Source of the DNA: JACNLN01 sp964626495
Lineage (GTDB): Bacteria; Fidelibacterota; Marinisomatia; Marinisomatales; CAZVFT01
Assembly: GCA_964626495.1 (NCBI GenBank)
Contig: CAZVFT010000001.1
Span: 1-64,000 of the forward strand
Direction of reading: 5' to 3'
DNA: 64,000 nt
Of this stretch, positions 28,881-36,655 are shown piece by piece (position 1 is the stretch's first letter; each line of letters starts with the position of its first letter). The position numbers were made by a program, and so were the translations under genes. A model generated the notes under the pieces. It had not been told where the DNA came from. It was given only the letters and a program-made list of their open reading frames with translations, and ran no database searches.

Positions 28881-31800
28881 CGCCCACCGAAAACATTGCT
28901 CCAATAAAAGCAAGAAGCAGGGGCCAGCTTGTAGAGATGAATTGCTTTGAGCTGGGATCCTCGAAGACATAGATTTGAAATTCATGGTTGGTGGTTGCTC
29001 CCCGCACATCTGTCGCGGACAAAATAATGTCGTGAGAACCCCTCTGATTTCGTCGGGGTTTCCATTGAAAAACGCCTGATTCTTCATCAAACCTAGAATG
29101 TTCCGGTATTTTTACAGCAGTAAGTTTTATATCGTCGCCATTTAAATCCTCAACAGACAATCGATAACTGTATAAATAATCTGTAAGAGCTACCAGTCGT
29201 GGCTTGGATATGACTGAAGGTGCCATATTTACAAACACCTCAGCTGTCTGAAAAACCTCTGAATAGCCATCTGATACTTTAACCGTGTAAACCTGATTAT
29301 TGATTTGAGAAGGTGATGGCGTCCATGAGATTTTCCCATCGTGAGCGACCTGCATTCCTTCGAGAGTATGAATCAGTTCGTAAGTAAGCTCCCCATCTGT
29401 GTTTATATCGTCCACGATTAGCTGATATTTATAAAGCTGATTAACCTCAGCTGAGTCAGGAGGTGTAGATACAATCATTGCAGGGTGATTAACGTAAATA
29501 GAGAACTGTTGTTCGTCGCTGCTATAACCATCAGACACAAGGTAAGTAACGGTATGATAATCACATTGATTTATAGTCGGCGTCCAGGAAATGACTCCCG
29601 TAAGATTATCTATAGTCATCCCATCAGGAAAATCGAGCAACTGATATTTATTAAAGGGAATCTGTTCAATTATAACCTTTGGTATTTTATTTGCTTTTTC
29701 ACCTTTGAAAAAGTACCGCAAAAACTGTTCAATTTTAATCGAACGCCCTCCAACATTTTTTGCTATAATAATAAAACGGTCGTTTTCGTAAAAAACATCT
29801 TGAATATATTTTTTCAGGTTAACACGGGCAGTAAATTTATCTGCTCCCGTCTGTTTTTCTTCCAGCTCGATTACAGGACTTTTTTTGCTCTTAAATTCAT
29901 TAATAAATAAGTCAATATTTTCGCTGTAGACGTCATCTTCAATAATTATAGAATAAACATTGGTGTTTTTAACATCATAAATCGGTGTGATTTTTGCCAG
30001 CCCTTTGCCAGTCTGCCCCACCCCGATTGTCGGGAGGACTGGCCCACCTGCTCCCGAAGGGCGGGCAGGCAGGGGAGCAGGTTGTTGAGAAAATGACATT
30101 AAGCAACCACGATTCTGGTCTCGAGTTTCGATTTTATACTCAAATTTTTCACCGACAGTCCCAACAGTAATTGGCTCGGATGTAATTGTGATGGGACCAT
30201 TCACAAAGAAGTCGAAGGATTTCTCAATGTCAATTTTTCCATCGGAGATTTCAATGATAGCTGTGGAAAAGTCGAAATTGTCTTCTGTAGGAGTCCACCG
30301 GAGTAAGCCTGTTGTATGATCTATTTGCATTCCTGGGGGCGTTTCCATAGGATTGTAACGAATAACATCAAATTCATTGGGATCTTCAACCTCAAACTGA
30401 AATACGAATGTGTCAAAGAGAGCTACCATAGTCATTGGAGCAGGAATTGACTTAAGAATAGGAGGATGATTCACAAACAGAGAAACATTTTGGGTGTCTG
30501 CTACAAAACCGTGATTTACTGTAACCACAAAGCCCTGACGATCAATCTGAGTGTTTTGGGGCATCCAGGTAATGAGCCCAGTAGTGTCAATCGTCATTCC
30601 ATGGGGTGATCTGAGCATTGTGTAAACAAGTTCTTCATGCTCACCCGGAAAGAGAACCTCTGTCTGATATTCATAAAGCTGATCCACTGTAGCTTCGGAT
30701 TCTGGTTGCGATGTGATAGCAACCTGACCTCGTGAATAAAGAATAAATGTTTGGATGCTCTGATCAAAACCATCTGATACCACAACCCGAACGTCGTAAG
30801 CTCCTAAATGGGTTTCGTCTGTTTGCCAGAAGACCAACCCATTTTGATCGATGACCATTCCCTCGGGATTTGTTTCAAGGGAGTAAAGGAGAAAAGCATC
30901 TTTATTATAGTCGGATGCGACAACTTGGTATTGAAATGTTGATGTGGCAACAAACTCAACCTTCTCTGGTTCAGAAAGGATTTTAGGTGGATCATTGACG
31001 TAAATCCAGAATCGCGAATCTAATGTAGAGAGTTCAGGAACCATCTGATGGGTAACCTCATTAGTTGACTTATCTGTAAGGGTTATTATTGTTTCTCCGA
31101 CCTTCATTTTTATTTGGAAGCTCAACTCATAGGCGCCAAGCTGTCTTTCATCGGGAACCCACTTAACAGAGCGAGTTTCGTAATGAAAGTACATTCCTCG
31201 TGGAGGGGTTTCAACCCATCGGAAACTGTAAAATTCTCTCCCTTCATCTTCAGATATTGTGTATGCAAATGTTTGAAACGGTGGCAAAACATATGTAGGG
31301 AAAATTCCCGGGGGTAGCGGCTTCCACTCGCTGTATCGCATCATTTGGGGTGCTTGAACAGTCTCTGCAACAGTTTCAGGCAGAGGCTCTTCAATTTTTT
31401 CTTCTGCAATATACGTATCAATTTCAATCTCTTCTGCCAAAATAGGGACTGTTCCGAGCTCAAAATAAAAGACCTCGCTGGTTTCCCCGGTCCATCCCCC
31501 AGCAATTACTGTTCCTAAATAAGCACCATCTACGATTTCTGGAAGGGCGGTGTATATCTGTGCCCCAGCCGCCTCTCCTTCGCCTGAAATAGAGAAAGAC
31601 TCCTGGAGCGGTTCAGCGCCAGAGGTAGATCCGTAAACAAGAGTAACAATTCCCTGGTCACCGCTAATGAGAAGGAGGTCTAATATGTTGTCCTGATTAA
31701 AGTCTGCAGTGCCGATGTCTGAAAGGGGTCCTGCATCTATGCCAAGCTCATTAACAGTAATTTTTCGTTCTGTTAGGGATAGGGAAACAAGATGTCCAGA

Positions 31801-32739
31801 ACGAAAGGGTATAAGCAAATCTTGATTTCCGTCGTTGTTCCAATCAATGGAGGTAATAGATGGGGGAATCATGTTTGACATGCCAGGTATTCGGTTGAGG
31901 GCATTGGGTCCCCGAACAAGTTGATCGTTCCGATTTATAAGAGCCTGAACGCGAAGAATGTTCCTTTCTGGACTGAAGGCAAGAAGATCAGAAAACCCAT
32001 CATTATTATAGTCCAACCCAGCGACATGAATTTGTCCAAGAGTGGACGAAAATTCATTAAGGGAAAAAGAAGAAACCTCTGTCAACTGTTGCGGCTCTGT
32101 TTTTTCATTAAGACGAAAGATAATAATACCCCTCTCGTCTGCACCCCCCAGCGCCATAGCAATCTCGTCTCTACCGTCATTGTCAATGTCAATTATATCC
32201 AGGTTATTGATCGTTTTGGGGCGTGAAGGTTCAGAGGCTGCCACAGTCAAGCTTGGCTGCAAAGCAAAGGAACCTTGATTCAAGTTGAATAGAAAGACAG
32301 TAGCGATGGTTGTCTCTTTGTCTTCGGAACTAAAGGAATTTGCTCCAACAATAATTTCAGGGACAGCATTGCCGTCCATGTCCGCTATTCGGGCACTAAC
32401 CAGGCTTGAAATATCAGCAATCTTAATGTCACCATCATCAGAAGGAAACGACCAGACTAACTGAGGAAAGCCAAGCTCATCAATTTCATAATATCCTGTC
32501 AGAGTAACCTTTCTTCCCTCCAGCTGACCCTCTTCAATTGTAAGAAATTCTACAAGATCGTCTTTGTCAAAATCATATACTCCATGCATATTAACAATTT
32601 TGAATTCAGCTGCAGAGAGACCGGAGGAGATGATAAATGTGAGAACGAAGGTTAAAATAAAAAGAGCGCAGCTATTTAGAGGCTGGGCATGACGTAAAAA
32701 TCTTTTAACTGGAGTAGGGTGAAAAATGTAGCGATTCAT
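28864..32739 (-). CDS. Large secreted FG-GAP and Ig-like (He_PIG) repeat protein
   Basis: The 1291-residue protein has a signal or anchor segment (about 26-43), an N-terminal integrin-type FG-GAP/VCBS region (to about 400) with calcium-loop motifs such as DIDNDGRDEIAMAL, DYNNDGFSDLLAF and DFNQDNILDLLLI, a linker, then seven Ig-like modules. Each module carries a P.GM.ID..TG.I.W.P pattern followed by (V)SDG. The C-terminus has one hydrophobic helix (WPLLLAFIGAMFSVGV). One module is split by an insertion of about 145 residues (about 882-1027), the first part of which is encoded by a GC-rich palindrome. It is probably a cell-surface adhesion or scaffold protein. No T9SS sorting motif is present. 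A paralog lies directly upstream. Confidence 0.78.
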   Translation of the reverse strand: MNRYIFHPTPVKRFLRHAQPLNSCALFILTFVLTFIISSGLSAAEFKIVNMHGVYDFDKDDLVEFLTIEEGQLEGRKVTLTGYYEIDELGFPQLVWSFPSDDGDIKIADISSLVSARIADMDGNAVPEIIVGANSFSSEDKETTIATVFLFNLNQGSFALQPSLTVAASEPSRPKTINNLDIIDIDNDGRDEIAMALGGADERGIIIFRLNEKTEPQQLTEVSSFSLNEFSSTLGQIHVAGLDYNNDGFSDLLAFSPERNILRVQALINRNDQLVRGPNALNRIPGMSNMIPPSITSIDWNNDGNQDLLIPFRSGHLVSLSLTERKITVNELGIDAGPLSDIGTADFNQDNILDLLLISGDQGIVTLVYGSTSGAEPLQESFSISGEGEAAGAQIYTALPEIVDGAYLGTVIAGGWTGETSEVFYFELGTVPILAEEIEIDTYIAEEKIEEPLPETVAETVQAPQMMRYSEWKPLPPGIFPTYVLPPFQTFAYTISEDEGREFYSFRWVETPPRGMYFHYETRSVKWVPDERQLGAYELSFQIKMKVGETIITLTDKSTNEVTHQMVPELSTLDSRFWIYVNDPPKILSEPEKVEFVATSTFQYQVVASDYNKDAFLLYSLETNPEGMVIDQNGLVFWQTDETHLGAYDVRVVVSDGFDQSIQTFILYSRGQVAITSQPESEATVDQLYEYQTEVLFPGEHEELVYTMLRSPHGMTIDTTGLITWMPQNTQIDRQGFVVTVNHGFVADTQNVSLFVNHPPILKSIPAPMTMVALFDTFVFQFEVEDPNEFDVIRYNPMETPPGMQIDHTTGLLRWTPTEDNFDFSTAIIEISDGKIDIEKSFDFFVNGPITITSEPITVGTVGEKFEYKIETRDQNRGCLMSFSQQPAPLPARPSGAGGPVLPTIGVGQTGKGLAKITPIYDVKNTNVYSIIIEDDVYSENIDLFINEFKSKKSPVIELEEKQTGADKFTARVNLKKYIQDVFYENDRFIIIAKNVGGRSIKIEQFLRYFFKGEKANKIPKVIIEQIPFNKYQLLDFPDGMTIDNLTGVISWTPTINQCDYHTVTYLVSDGYSSDEQQFSIYVNHPAMIVSTPPDSAEVNQLYKYQLIVDDINTDGELTYELIHTLEGMQVAHDGKISWTPSPSQINNQVYTVKVSDGYSEVFQTAEVFVNMAPSVISKPRLVALTDYLYSYRLSVEDLNGDDIKLTAVKIPEHSRFDEESGVFQWKPRRNQRGSHDIILSATDVRGATTNHEFQIYVFEDPSSKQFISTSWPLLLAFIGAMFSVGVTAVQ
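30008..30082. repeat. GC-rich double palindrome inserted in frame in a coding region
   Basis: Two nested hairpins: CCAGTC (30008-30013) faces GACTGG (30037-30042), and ACCTGCTCCC (30046-30055) faces GGGAGCAGGT (30073-30082). The block is far more GC-rich than its surroundings and encodes a Pro/Gly/Ala-rich run (about residues 886-911) unlike the rest of the protein. Its composition recalls the intergenic palindrome at 2402. It looks like a mobile palindromic element that kept the frame open. Confidence 0.6.
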
Positions 32740-32775
32740 AGGTGTGAAAAGTTAACCATTTCTATGTTAAACTTT

Positions 32776-34509
32776 TTACTGTTTTTTAACCAAAACATAA
32801 CGCTCGAAGGTAGTGCGATTAAGAATTGGTTTCATTTTTTGTACTTGGGTGCCCTCATCAGGTTGCTCTACATCAACAAATTTTTCTCCGACCCTGTATT
32901 CAACAACATATGCGAGCGGGTAAAAACCGATTTGAGATGGAAGGGGCTGCCATTGAATGGAAATAGTATTAGGGTCAAACAGAACTCCTTCGGGAGCTGC
33001 TGAGAACCAGGAAAAACTATAAAAGGAACCCCCATTTTCAGGCTTAAGTGAAATGAAAAGCATTTCTCCAACAAGAACGGTGTCTGAAATTTCAATCCCT
33101 GGGGGAATAACAACTCTCTCCGGAGATACTTCTGATGTATCCCCTTCTTTTATGGCAGTCAATTGTACTTTTTGAACGGTTCTTTTTGCAGAGAAACTGA
33201 GATCATATTCCCCTTCAGCTTCTTCTGTATCAGGCGCAGAGAGAGTGGTGTCTTCAACAGGAATGGGTTCAATTTCGGTGGAAATTGGGGTAAGCTGAGC
33301 TTTCTGTATTTTGGAGAGCGCCACCCGGTCAAGGGTATCTTCCTTTGCCTTCTTATCCTCCTCTGCTTCTGTTGGCACCTCGCCGGGGATAGCGGCTAGC
33401 GAAAGTCTTTTTACCTGTGCTCGAAGTTTTTTCTCGGTTGTAGCAGGCTTTTCTGTCGGCATCAAGGAAACGATCTTTCTCGCGGCGACTCCAAGTTCTG
33501 CCCGTTCTAAAAGGATATCATTAATAGCAGCGGGGGAAATGCCTTTATATGGAAAAAGAAAGAGAGGACATAAGATTTCGTTAAGATGACTGACAGTAAC
33601 AGATTCTTCATCTACTTCAAGAGAGATACATATACCCTCTCGGGAAGGAATGATGATGTCAGAAAGACCGTTTTGATTGATGTCTACCACGGTTATTCCC
33701 GCTGATAAAACAGAGCCGGGGGGAATACGCATATCTTCAGCGGGGATATAGCGGGCGGTGCCCTCAAAAAATTCTCCCCCATGATTTTCAAAGACCTGTA
33801 CAGCTGTCCTGTTGATTTCTAGGCTGATGGCAATTAAATCAATCAAATTATCCTGATTATAATCCATAGCAGCGACATAAATGTGGCCATATCCGGACTG
33901 AAGCATTTTGGATGTTAAGGTTGCTTGCTGTTTAAGTTTTAATAAGCCGTCAGAATAATCGGCATCGAGCAGAGATATGGCACGTTTTGGGCTCCCCAGA
34001 ACAACGGCAAGCTCATCATCGCCTTCTCCTAAAGCATCAAAGACAGCTATGCTTGAGGTTCCAAGATAATTCCAGGTGGAAGTGGGTTGTTGAGGAAATT
34101 CACTCCCTGACCATTCAAACATTAAAATTGTTTGAGACTCCTTTTTCTGGTTAGAAGGTTTAAGAATATTAAGAGCAACGATAATTTCCGGAGAATCGTC
34201 CCCGTTAATATCGGTGATTTCTGCATCGACAAGTGAACAGTTAACATTTTTTGGGATCTGGTAATGCCATAATAGCACATGTTCTCCCAGCTCATCAATT
34301 TCAGAAAATGAAACAATAGTAGCATGTTGGTCTTCTTGATTTACTTTATCAATTGCTAAGAATTCACTCAAACCATCTCTATCAAAATCATATGTCCCAA
34401 CAAGGGATATTACGAAGCGGTTTTGAGCATAAACGGTAAATTGATGAAAAAAAAGACAGATAAATGTTATGTATAAAAAACGTTTTATTTTCCGTAATAA
34501 AGTTTTCAT
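32776..34509 (-). CDS. Secreted FG-GAP repeat protein, paralog of downstream gene
   Basis: The 577-residue protein starts with a signal peptide (about 11-28). Its N-terminal part parallels that of the 1291-residue neighbour: VGTYDFDRDGLSEFLAI against HGVYDFDKDDLVEFLTI, FSEIDELGEHVLLWHY, and ITDINGDDSPEIIVALN. FG-GAP loops continue (DYNQDNLIDLIAI, DINQNGLSDIIIP). A Glu/Lys/Thr-rich low-complexity linker (about 350-470) leads to a single Ig-like module (PEGVLFDPNTISIQWQPLP). It equals the front half of its neighbour and stops after the first module. The two genes are 36 bases apart and likely co-expressed. Function is unknown; a surface role is inferred. Confidence 0.75.
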   Translation of the reverse strand: MKTLLRKIKRFLYITFICLFFHQFTVYAQNRFVISLVGTYDFDRDGLSEFLAIDKVNQEDQHATIVSFSEIDELGEHVLLWHYQIPKNVNCSLVDAEITDINGDDSPEIIVALNILKPSNQKKESQTILMFEWSGSEFPQQPTSTWNYLGTSSIAVFDALGEGDDELAVVLGSPKRAISLLDADYSDGLLKLKQQATLTSKMLQSGYGHIYVAAMDYNQDNLIDLIAISLEINRTAVQVFENHGGEFFEGTARYIPAEDMRIPPGSVLSAGITVVDINQNGLSDIIIPSREGICISLEVDEESVTVSHLNEILCPLFLFPYKGISPAAINDILLERAELGVAARKIVSLMPTEKPATTEKKLRAQVKRLSLAAIPGEVPTEAEEDKKAKEDTLDRVALSKIQKAQLTPISTEIEPIPVEDTTLSAPDTEEAEGEYDLSFSAKRTVQKVQLTAIKEGDTSEVSPERVVIPPGIEISDTVLVGEMLFISLKPENGGSFYSFSWFSAAPEGVLFDPNTISIQWQPLPSQIGFYPLAYVVEYRVGEKFVDVEQPDEGTQVQKMKPILNRTTFERYVLVKKQ

Positions 34510-34737
34510 TAAAGTATTTATGATTTATGAGCGTTAAGAGTCAGTATGAATCTTACAATCTTTCAACTAATTGCTCAATGTGAAGACATTCGATACATCC
34601 AATAATACTCTTTGAATATATCGGAAGGTTGACACAAAATCAAGCAAAAACGTGACTAAAGTTCCCCCGAAATATTTTTTTTGTTTTAATGGTATTAGTG
34701 AATGCCAATAAATGTATTTGTTCATTCTTTTGTCTTG

Positions 34738-34764
34738 TCCGTCGGTAGCCGGACTCCTTCGGAG
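34738..34764. repeat. REP-like core TCCGTCGGTAGCCGGA plus CTCC/GGAG mini-hairpin
   Basis: Its left flank, read on the minus strand, continues into GGACAAGACAAAAG, the same as the flank of the 2465 copy. An 11-base CTCC-TTC-GGAG hairpin follows directly. Confidence 0.6.
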
Positions 34765-34807
34765 ATACAAAAGAATCAAAAAATCAAGGCTGTTGAATAT
34801 TTGCTAA

Positions 34808-34823
34808 TCCGGCATATGCCGGA
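34808..34823. repeat. REP-like core, perfect palindrome TCCGGCATATGCCGGA
   Basis: A perfect 16-bp palindrome, the most regular copy of the family, placed 70 bases after the previous core. Confidence 0.6.
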
Positions 34824-34848
34824 CCATTCTCTAAAAGAAACAAACTCA

Positions 34849-34864
34849 TCCGGCAACTGCCGGA
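34849..34864. repeat. REP-like core TCCGGCAACTGCCGGA
   Basis: One mismatched central pair only. It is followed by TTCAAA, the reverse of the TTTGAA that precedes the 2465 copy. Confidence 0.6.
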
Positions 34865-35123
34865 TTCAAACAGTGTTTCTTTTTTAACGAGAATTCCATC
34901 AAGTTTATTAACGCAAATATTCAAAGGCCGTTTTATAACTCCAATTATCATCTTAGATAACAGAAAACAACGCTGACACTAATATAGTTCTCTATCTTCA
35001 CAAATAACGTTAGTTATTGAAATACATAAACCATTTTCGTGGGAAGTCCTGAAAACGTGAATGTTAATAAGGATCAATATTTCAGGTATAGGCTGAATAG
35101 TTGAGTATTCACAAAAATTGAAG

Positions 35124-35142
35124 AGAAACGTGTGCTGTTTCT
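35124..35142 (-). terminator. Possible weak terminator after the IMPDH/GMPR-like gene
   Basis: AGAAAC and GTTTCT form a six-base stem directly after the stop codon on the minus strand, followed after a short gap by a T-rich run. The stem is AT-rich, so the call is weak. Confidence 0.35.
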
Positions 35143-36150
35143 TTATTTTAATATTTCTGGTTTCAATTCAGATTTATACAGGACAAAAGATGCGTTTTCA
35201 CGGAACTCTCTCAGGTTTTGTGCTGCCATGTAGCTCAATGTACTGCGTAATCCAGCTTCTATTTGATCAAAGATATTTTGCACCCCGCCCTTGTACTCGA
35301 CGATTGTTTCGTCTCCCTCAATGTAGTAGGGAGTTTCAACACTTTTTTTCTGAACCGCAAAAGAGGCGGAGCCCCGATACGCTTTGTATAATTTATCCTC
35401 GTATTTCAAAATATTTCCTTCAGCTTCTTTTGTTCCAGCAAACATTCTGCCGGTCATCACAAGGTCAGCTCCCAACCCCAGCGCTTTGGCGATGTCTCCC
35501 ACAGTTGAAATGCCCCCATCGGCAATAATAAGAGCCTGACTTTTTATTTTTTTCTTAGCATCTCGACACTCCGTTATACTGGACACGATTCCCTGTCCCA
35601 CGCCGGTCATAATGGGGGTTGTGCACATGGAGCCAGTCCCAATACCCACCCGAATAGCATCCACTCCAAGAACGGATAAATATTCAAACCCTTCTTTAGA
35701 AGCAACATTTCCACAGATGATAAACGTATCCTCTAAATCTTTTATACGCTTAATCGTCGGCTCAACGGAAACATTGAAACCATTAGCAACATCCAAGATA
35801 AACAGCCTTGTTCCTAAGCCATAAAACCTTTTAACAATATCCTTTTCTTCTAAACCGACGGCAACAAATGCATCCATTCCTGCAAGATTCAAAGACTCAT
35901 ATTGACTGATTCGATCTTCAATTGGTTGAAAACGATGAATCATGCCCAGCATGTTATTTTGAAAAAAAGCTTCGCACATCTTCTTACCGCAAATTGTATC
36001 CATGGGAGCTGGTAGGATAGGCATTCTCAAATGAATGTCTCTGTTTCCCCCCGCCAGATTAATGGACAGATCTATATCCTGTCTCGAATTGATTTTTGAC
36101 AGATTTCTTGGAATAAGAAAAACGTCATTATAGCCATATGTTTGTTTCAT
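35143..36150 (-). CDS. IMP dehydrogenase/GMP reductase family protein
   Basis: About 335 residues from the ATG at 36150, which has AGAGGGAC upstream; an in-frame earlier start would add 16 unmatched residues. The barrel carries the family active-site loop GIGTGSMCTTPIMTGVGQ with catalytic Cys (about 187), IADGGISTVGDIAKALGLGADLVMTGRMFAGT, and IRSTLSYMGA-like LRSTLSYMAAQNLREF. CBS domains are absent. The tail resembles GMP reductase (which makes IMP from GMP) more than IMP dehydrogenase, but the P-I-M after CTT differs from the usual R, so the reaction is not certain. It is a single gene facing the repeat-rich gap. Confidence 0.82.
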   Translation of the reverse strand: MKQTYGYNDVFLIPRNLSKINSRQDIDLSINLAGGNRDIHLRMPILPAPMDTICGKKMCEAFFQNNMLGMIHRFQPIEDRISQYESLNLAGMDAFVAVGLEEKDIVKRFYGLGTRLFILDVANGFNVSVEPTIKRIKDLEDTFIICGNVASKEGFEYLSVLGVDAIRVGIGTGSMCTTPIMTGVGQGIVSSITECRDAKKKIKSQALIIADGGISTVGDIAKALGLGADLVMTGRMFAGTKEAEGNILKYEDKLYKAYRGSASFAVQKKSVETPYYIEGDETIVEYKGGVQNIFDQIEAGLRSTLSYMAAQNLREFRENASFVLYKSELKPEILK

Positions 36151-36214
36151 AATGTCCCTCTTTAAGATCTGTTTTGTGAGAATAACCCTCAAAACCATTG
36201 CGGAATAAGGTTAA

Positions 36215-36269
36215 AACACCTCACTTTACCCAAGAATAAAATAATCATGCTAAAAATATTTTACAATAG
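36215..36269. repeat. 55-base sequence repeated on the other side of the gap
   Basis: Identical base for base to 36370-36424, and directly abuts the Ns. This is what two contig ends with an unmerged overlap look like. Confidence 0.9.
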
Positions 36270-36369
36270 NNNNNNNNNNNNNNNNNNNNNNNNNNNNNNN
36301 NNNNNNNNNNNNNNNNNNNNNNNNNNNNNNNNNNNNNNNNNNNNNNNNNNNNNNNNNNNNNNNNNNNNN
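36270..36369. other. Scaffold gap of 100 Ns
   Basis: Exactly 100 Ns between two copies of the same 55 bases. The gap is probably of unknown length by convention and may be zero or negative in reality. Confidence 0.97.
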
Positions 36370-36424
36370 AACACCTCACTTTACCCAAGAATAAAATAAT
36401 CATGCTAAAAATATTTTACAATAG
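36370..36424. repeat. Second copy of the 55-base gap-flanking sequence
   Basis: Same as 36215-36269. The rest of the gap up to 36655 holds an inverted repeat and the promoter of the T9SS protein gene. Confidence 0.9.
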
Positions 36425-36455
36425 CGATAGTACGGAAAATGAAATAATTAACGCC

Positions 36456-36528
36456 AACTTTGCGGAAGTTGAACTTGTCGGGCCACTGACGGAACCCGTC
36501 CAGCAATCGACGGAACTTCCACAAAGTT
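36456..36528. repeat. 73-base inverted-repeat element
   Basis: AACTTTGCGGAAGTT (36456-36470) faces AACTTCCACAAAGTT (36514-36528), one mismatch in 15. The interior holds a smaller GACGG/CCGTC hairpin. The left arm recurs exactly at 38673, about the same distance before the next secreted-protein gene. Confidence 0.65.
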
Positions 36529-36564
36529 TTATTTTCTAACAAAAATTCAACCTGAAAAATTTAC

Positions 36565-36594
36565 TTGACAAAGGTCATATTTAGGATGTAAACT
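36565..36594 (+). promoter_or_regulatory. Candidate promoter of the 647-residue T9SS protein gene
   Basis: TTGACA at 36565-36570 and TAAACT at 36589-36594, spacer 18, about 62 bases before the ATG. AGGAGG sits seven to twelve bases before the start codon. Confidence 0.45.
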
Positions 36595-36655
36595 ATTTTT
36601 AATTCACTTGGTATTAAACCAAGCTCCATTAATCAATTAAGGAGGAAAGAATAAA

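Larger units (their letters stand above)
34510..35142. other. Intergenic region with a REP-like cluster
   Basis: No gene is supported in this 633-base gap. It holds three REP-like cores (34738, 34808 and 34849), a small CTCC-TTC-GGAG hairpin (34754-34764), and AT-rich sequence. The left end carries the leader of the FG-GAP gene; the right end a possible terminator for the IMPDH/GMPR-like gene. Confidence 0.5.

Noticed and set aside
36151..36198. Longer N-terminus for the IMPDH/GMPR-like protein
   Set aside because: The extra residues match nothing in the family and the ATG at 36150 has a good ribosome-binding site.
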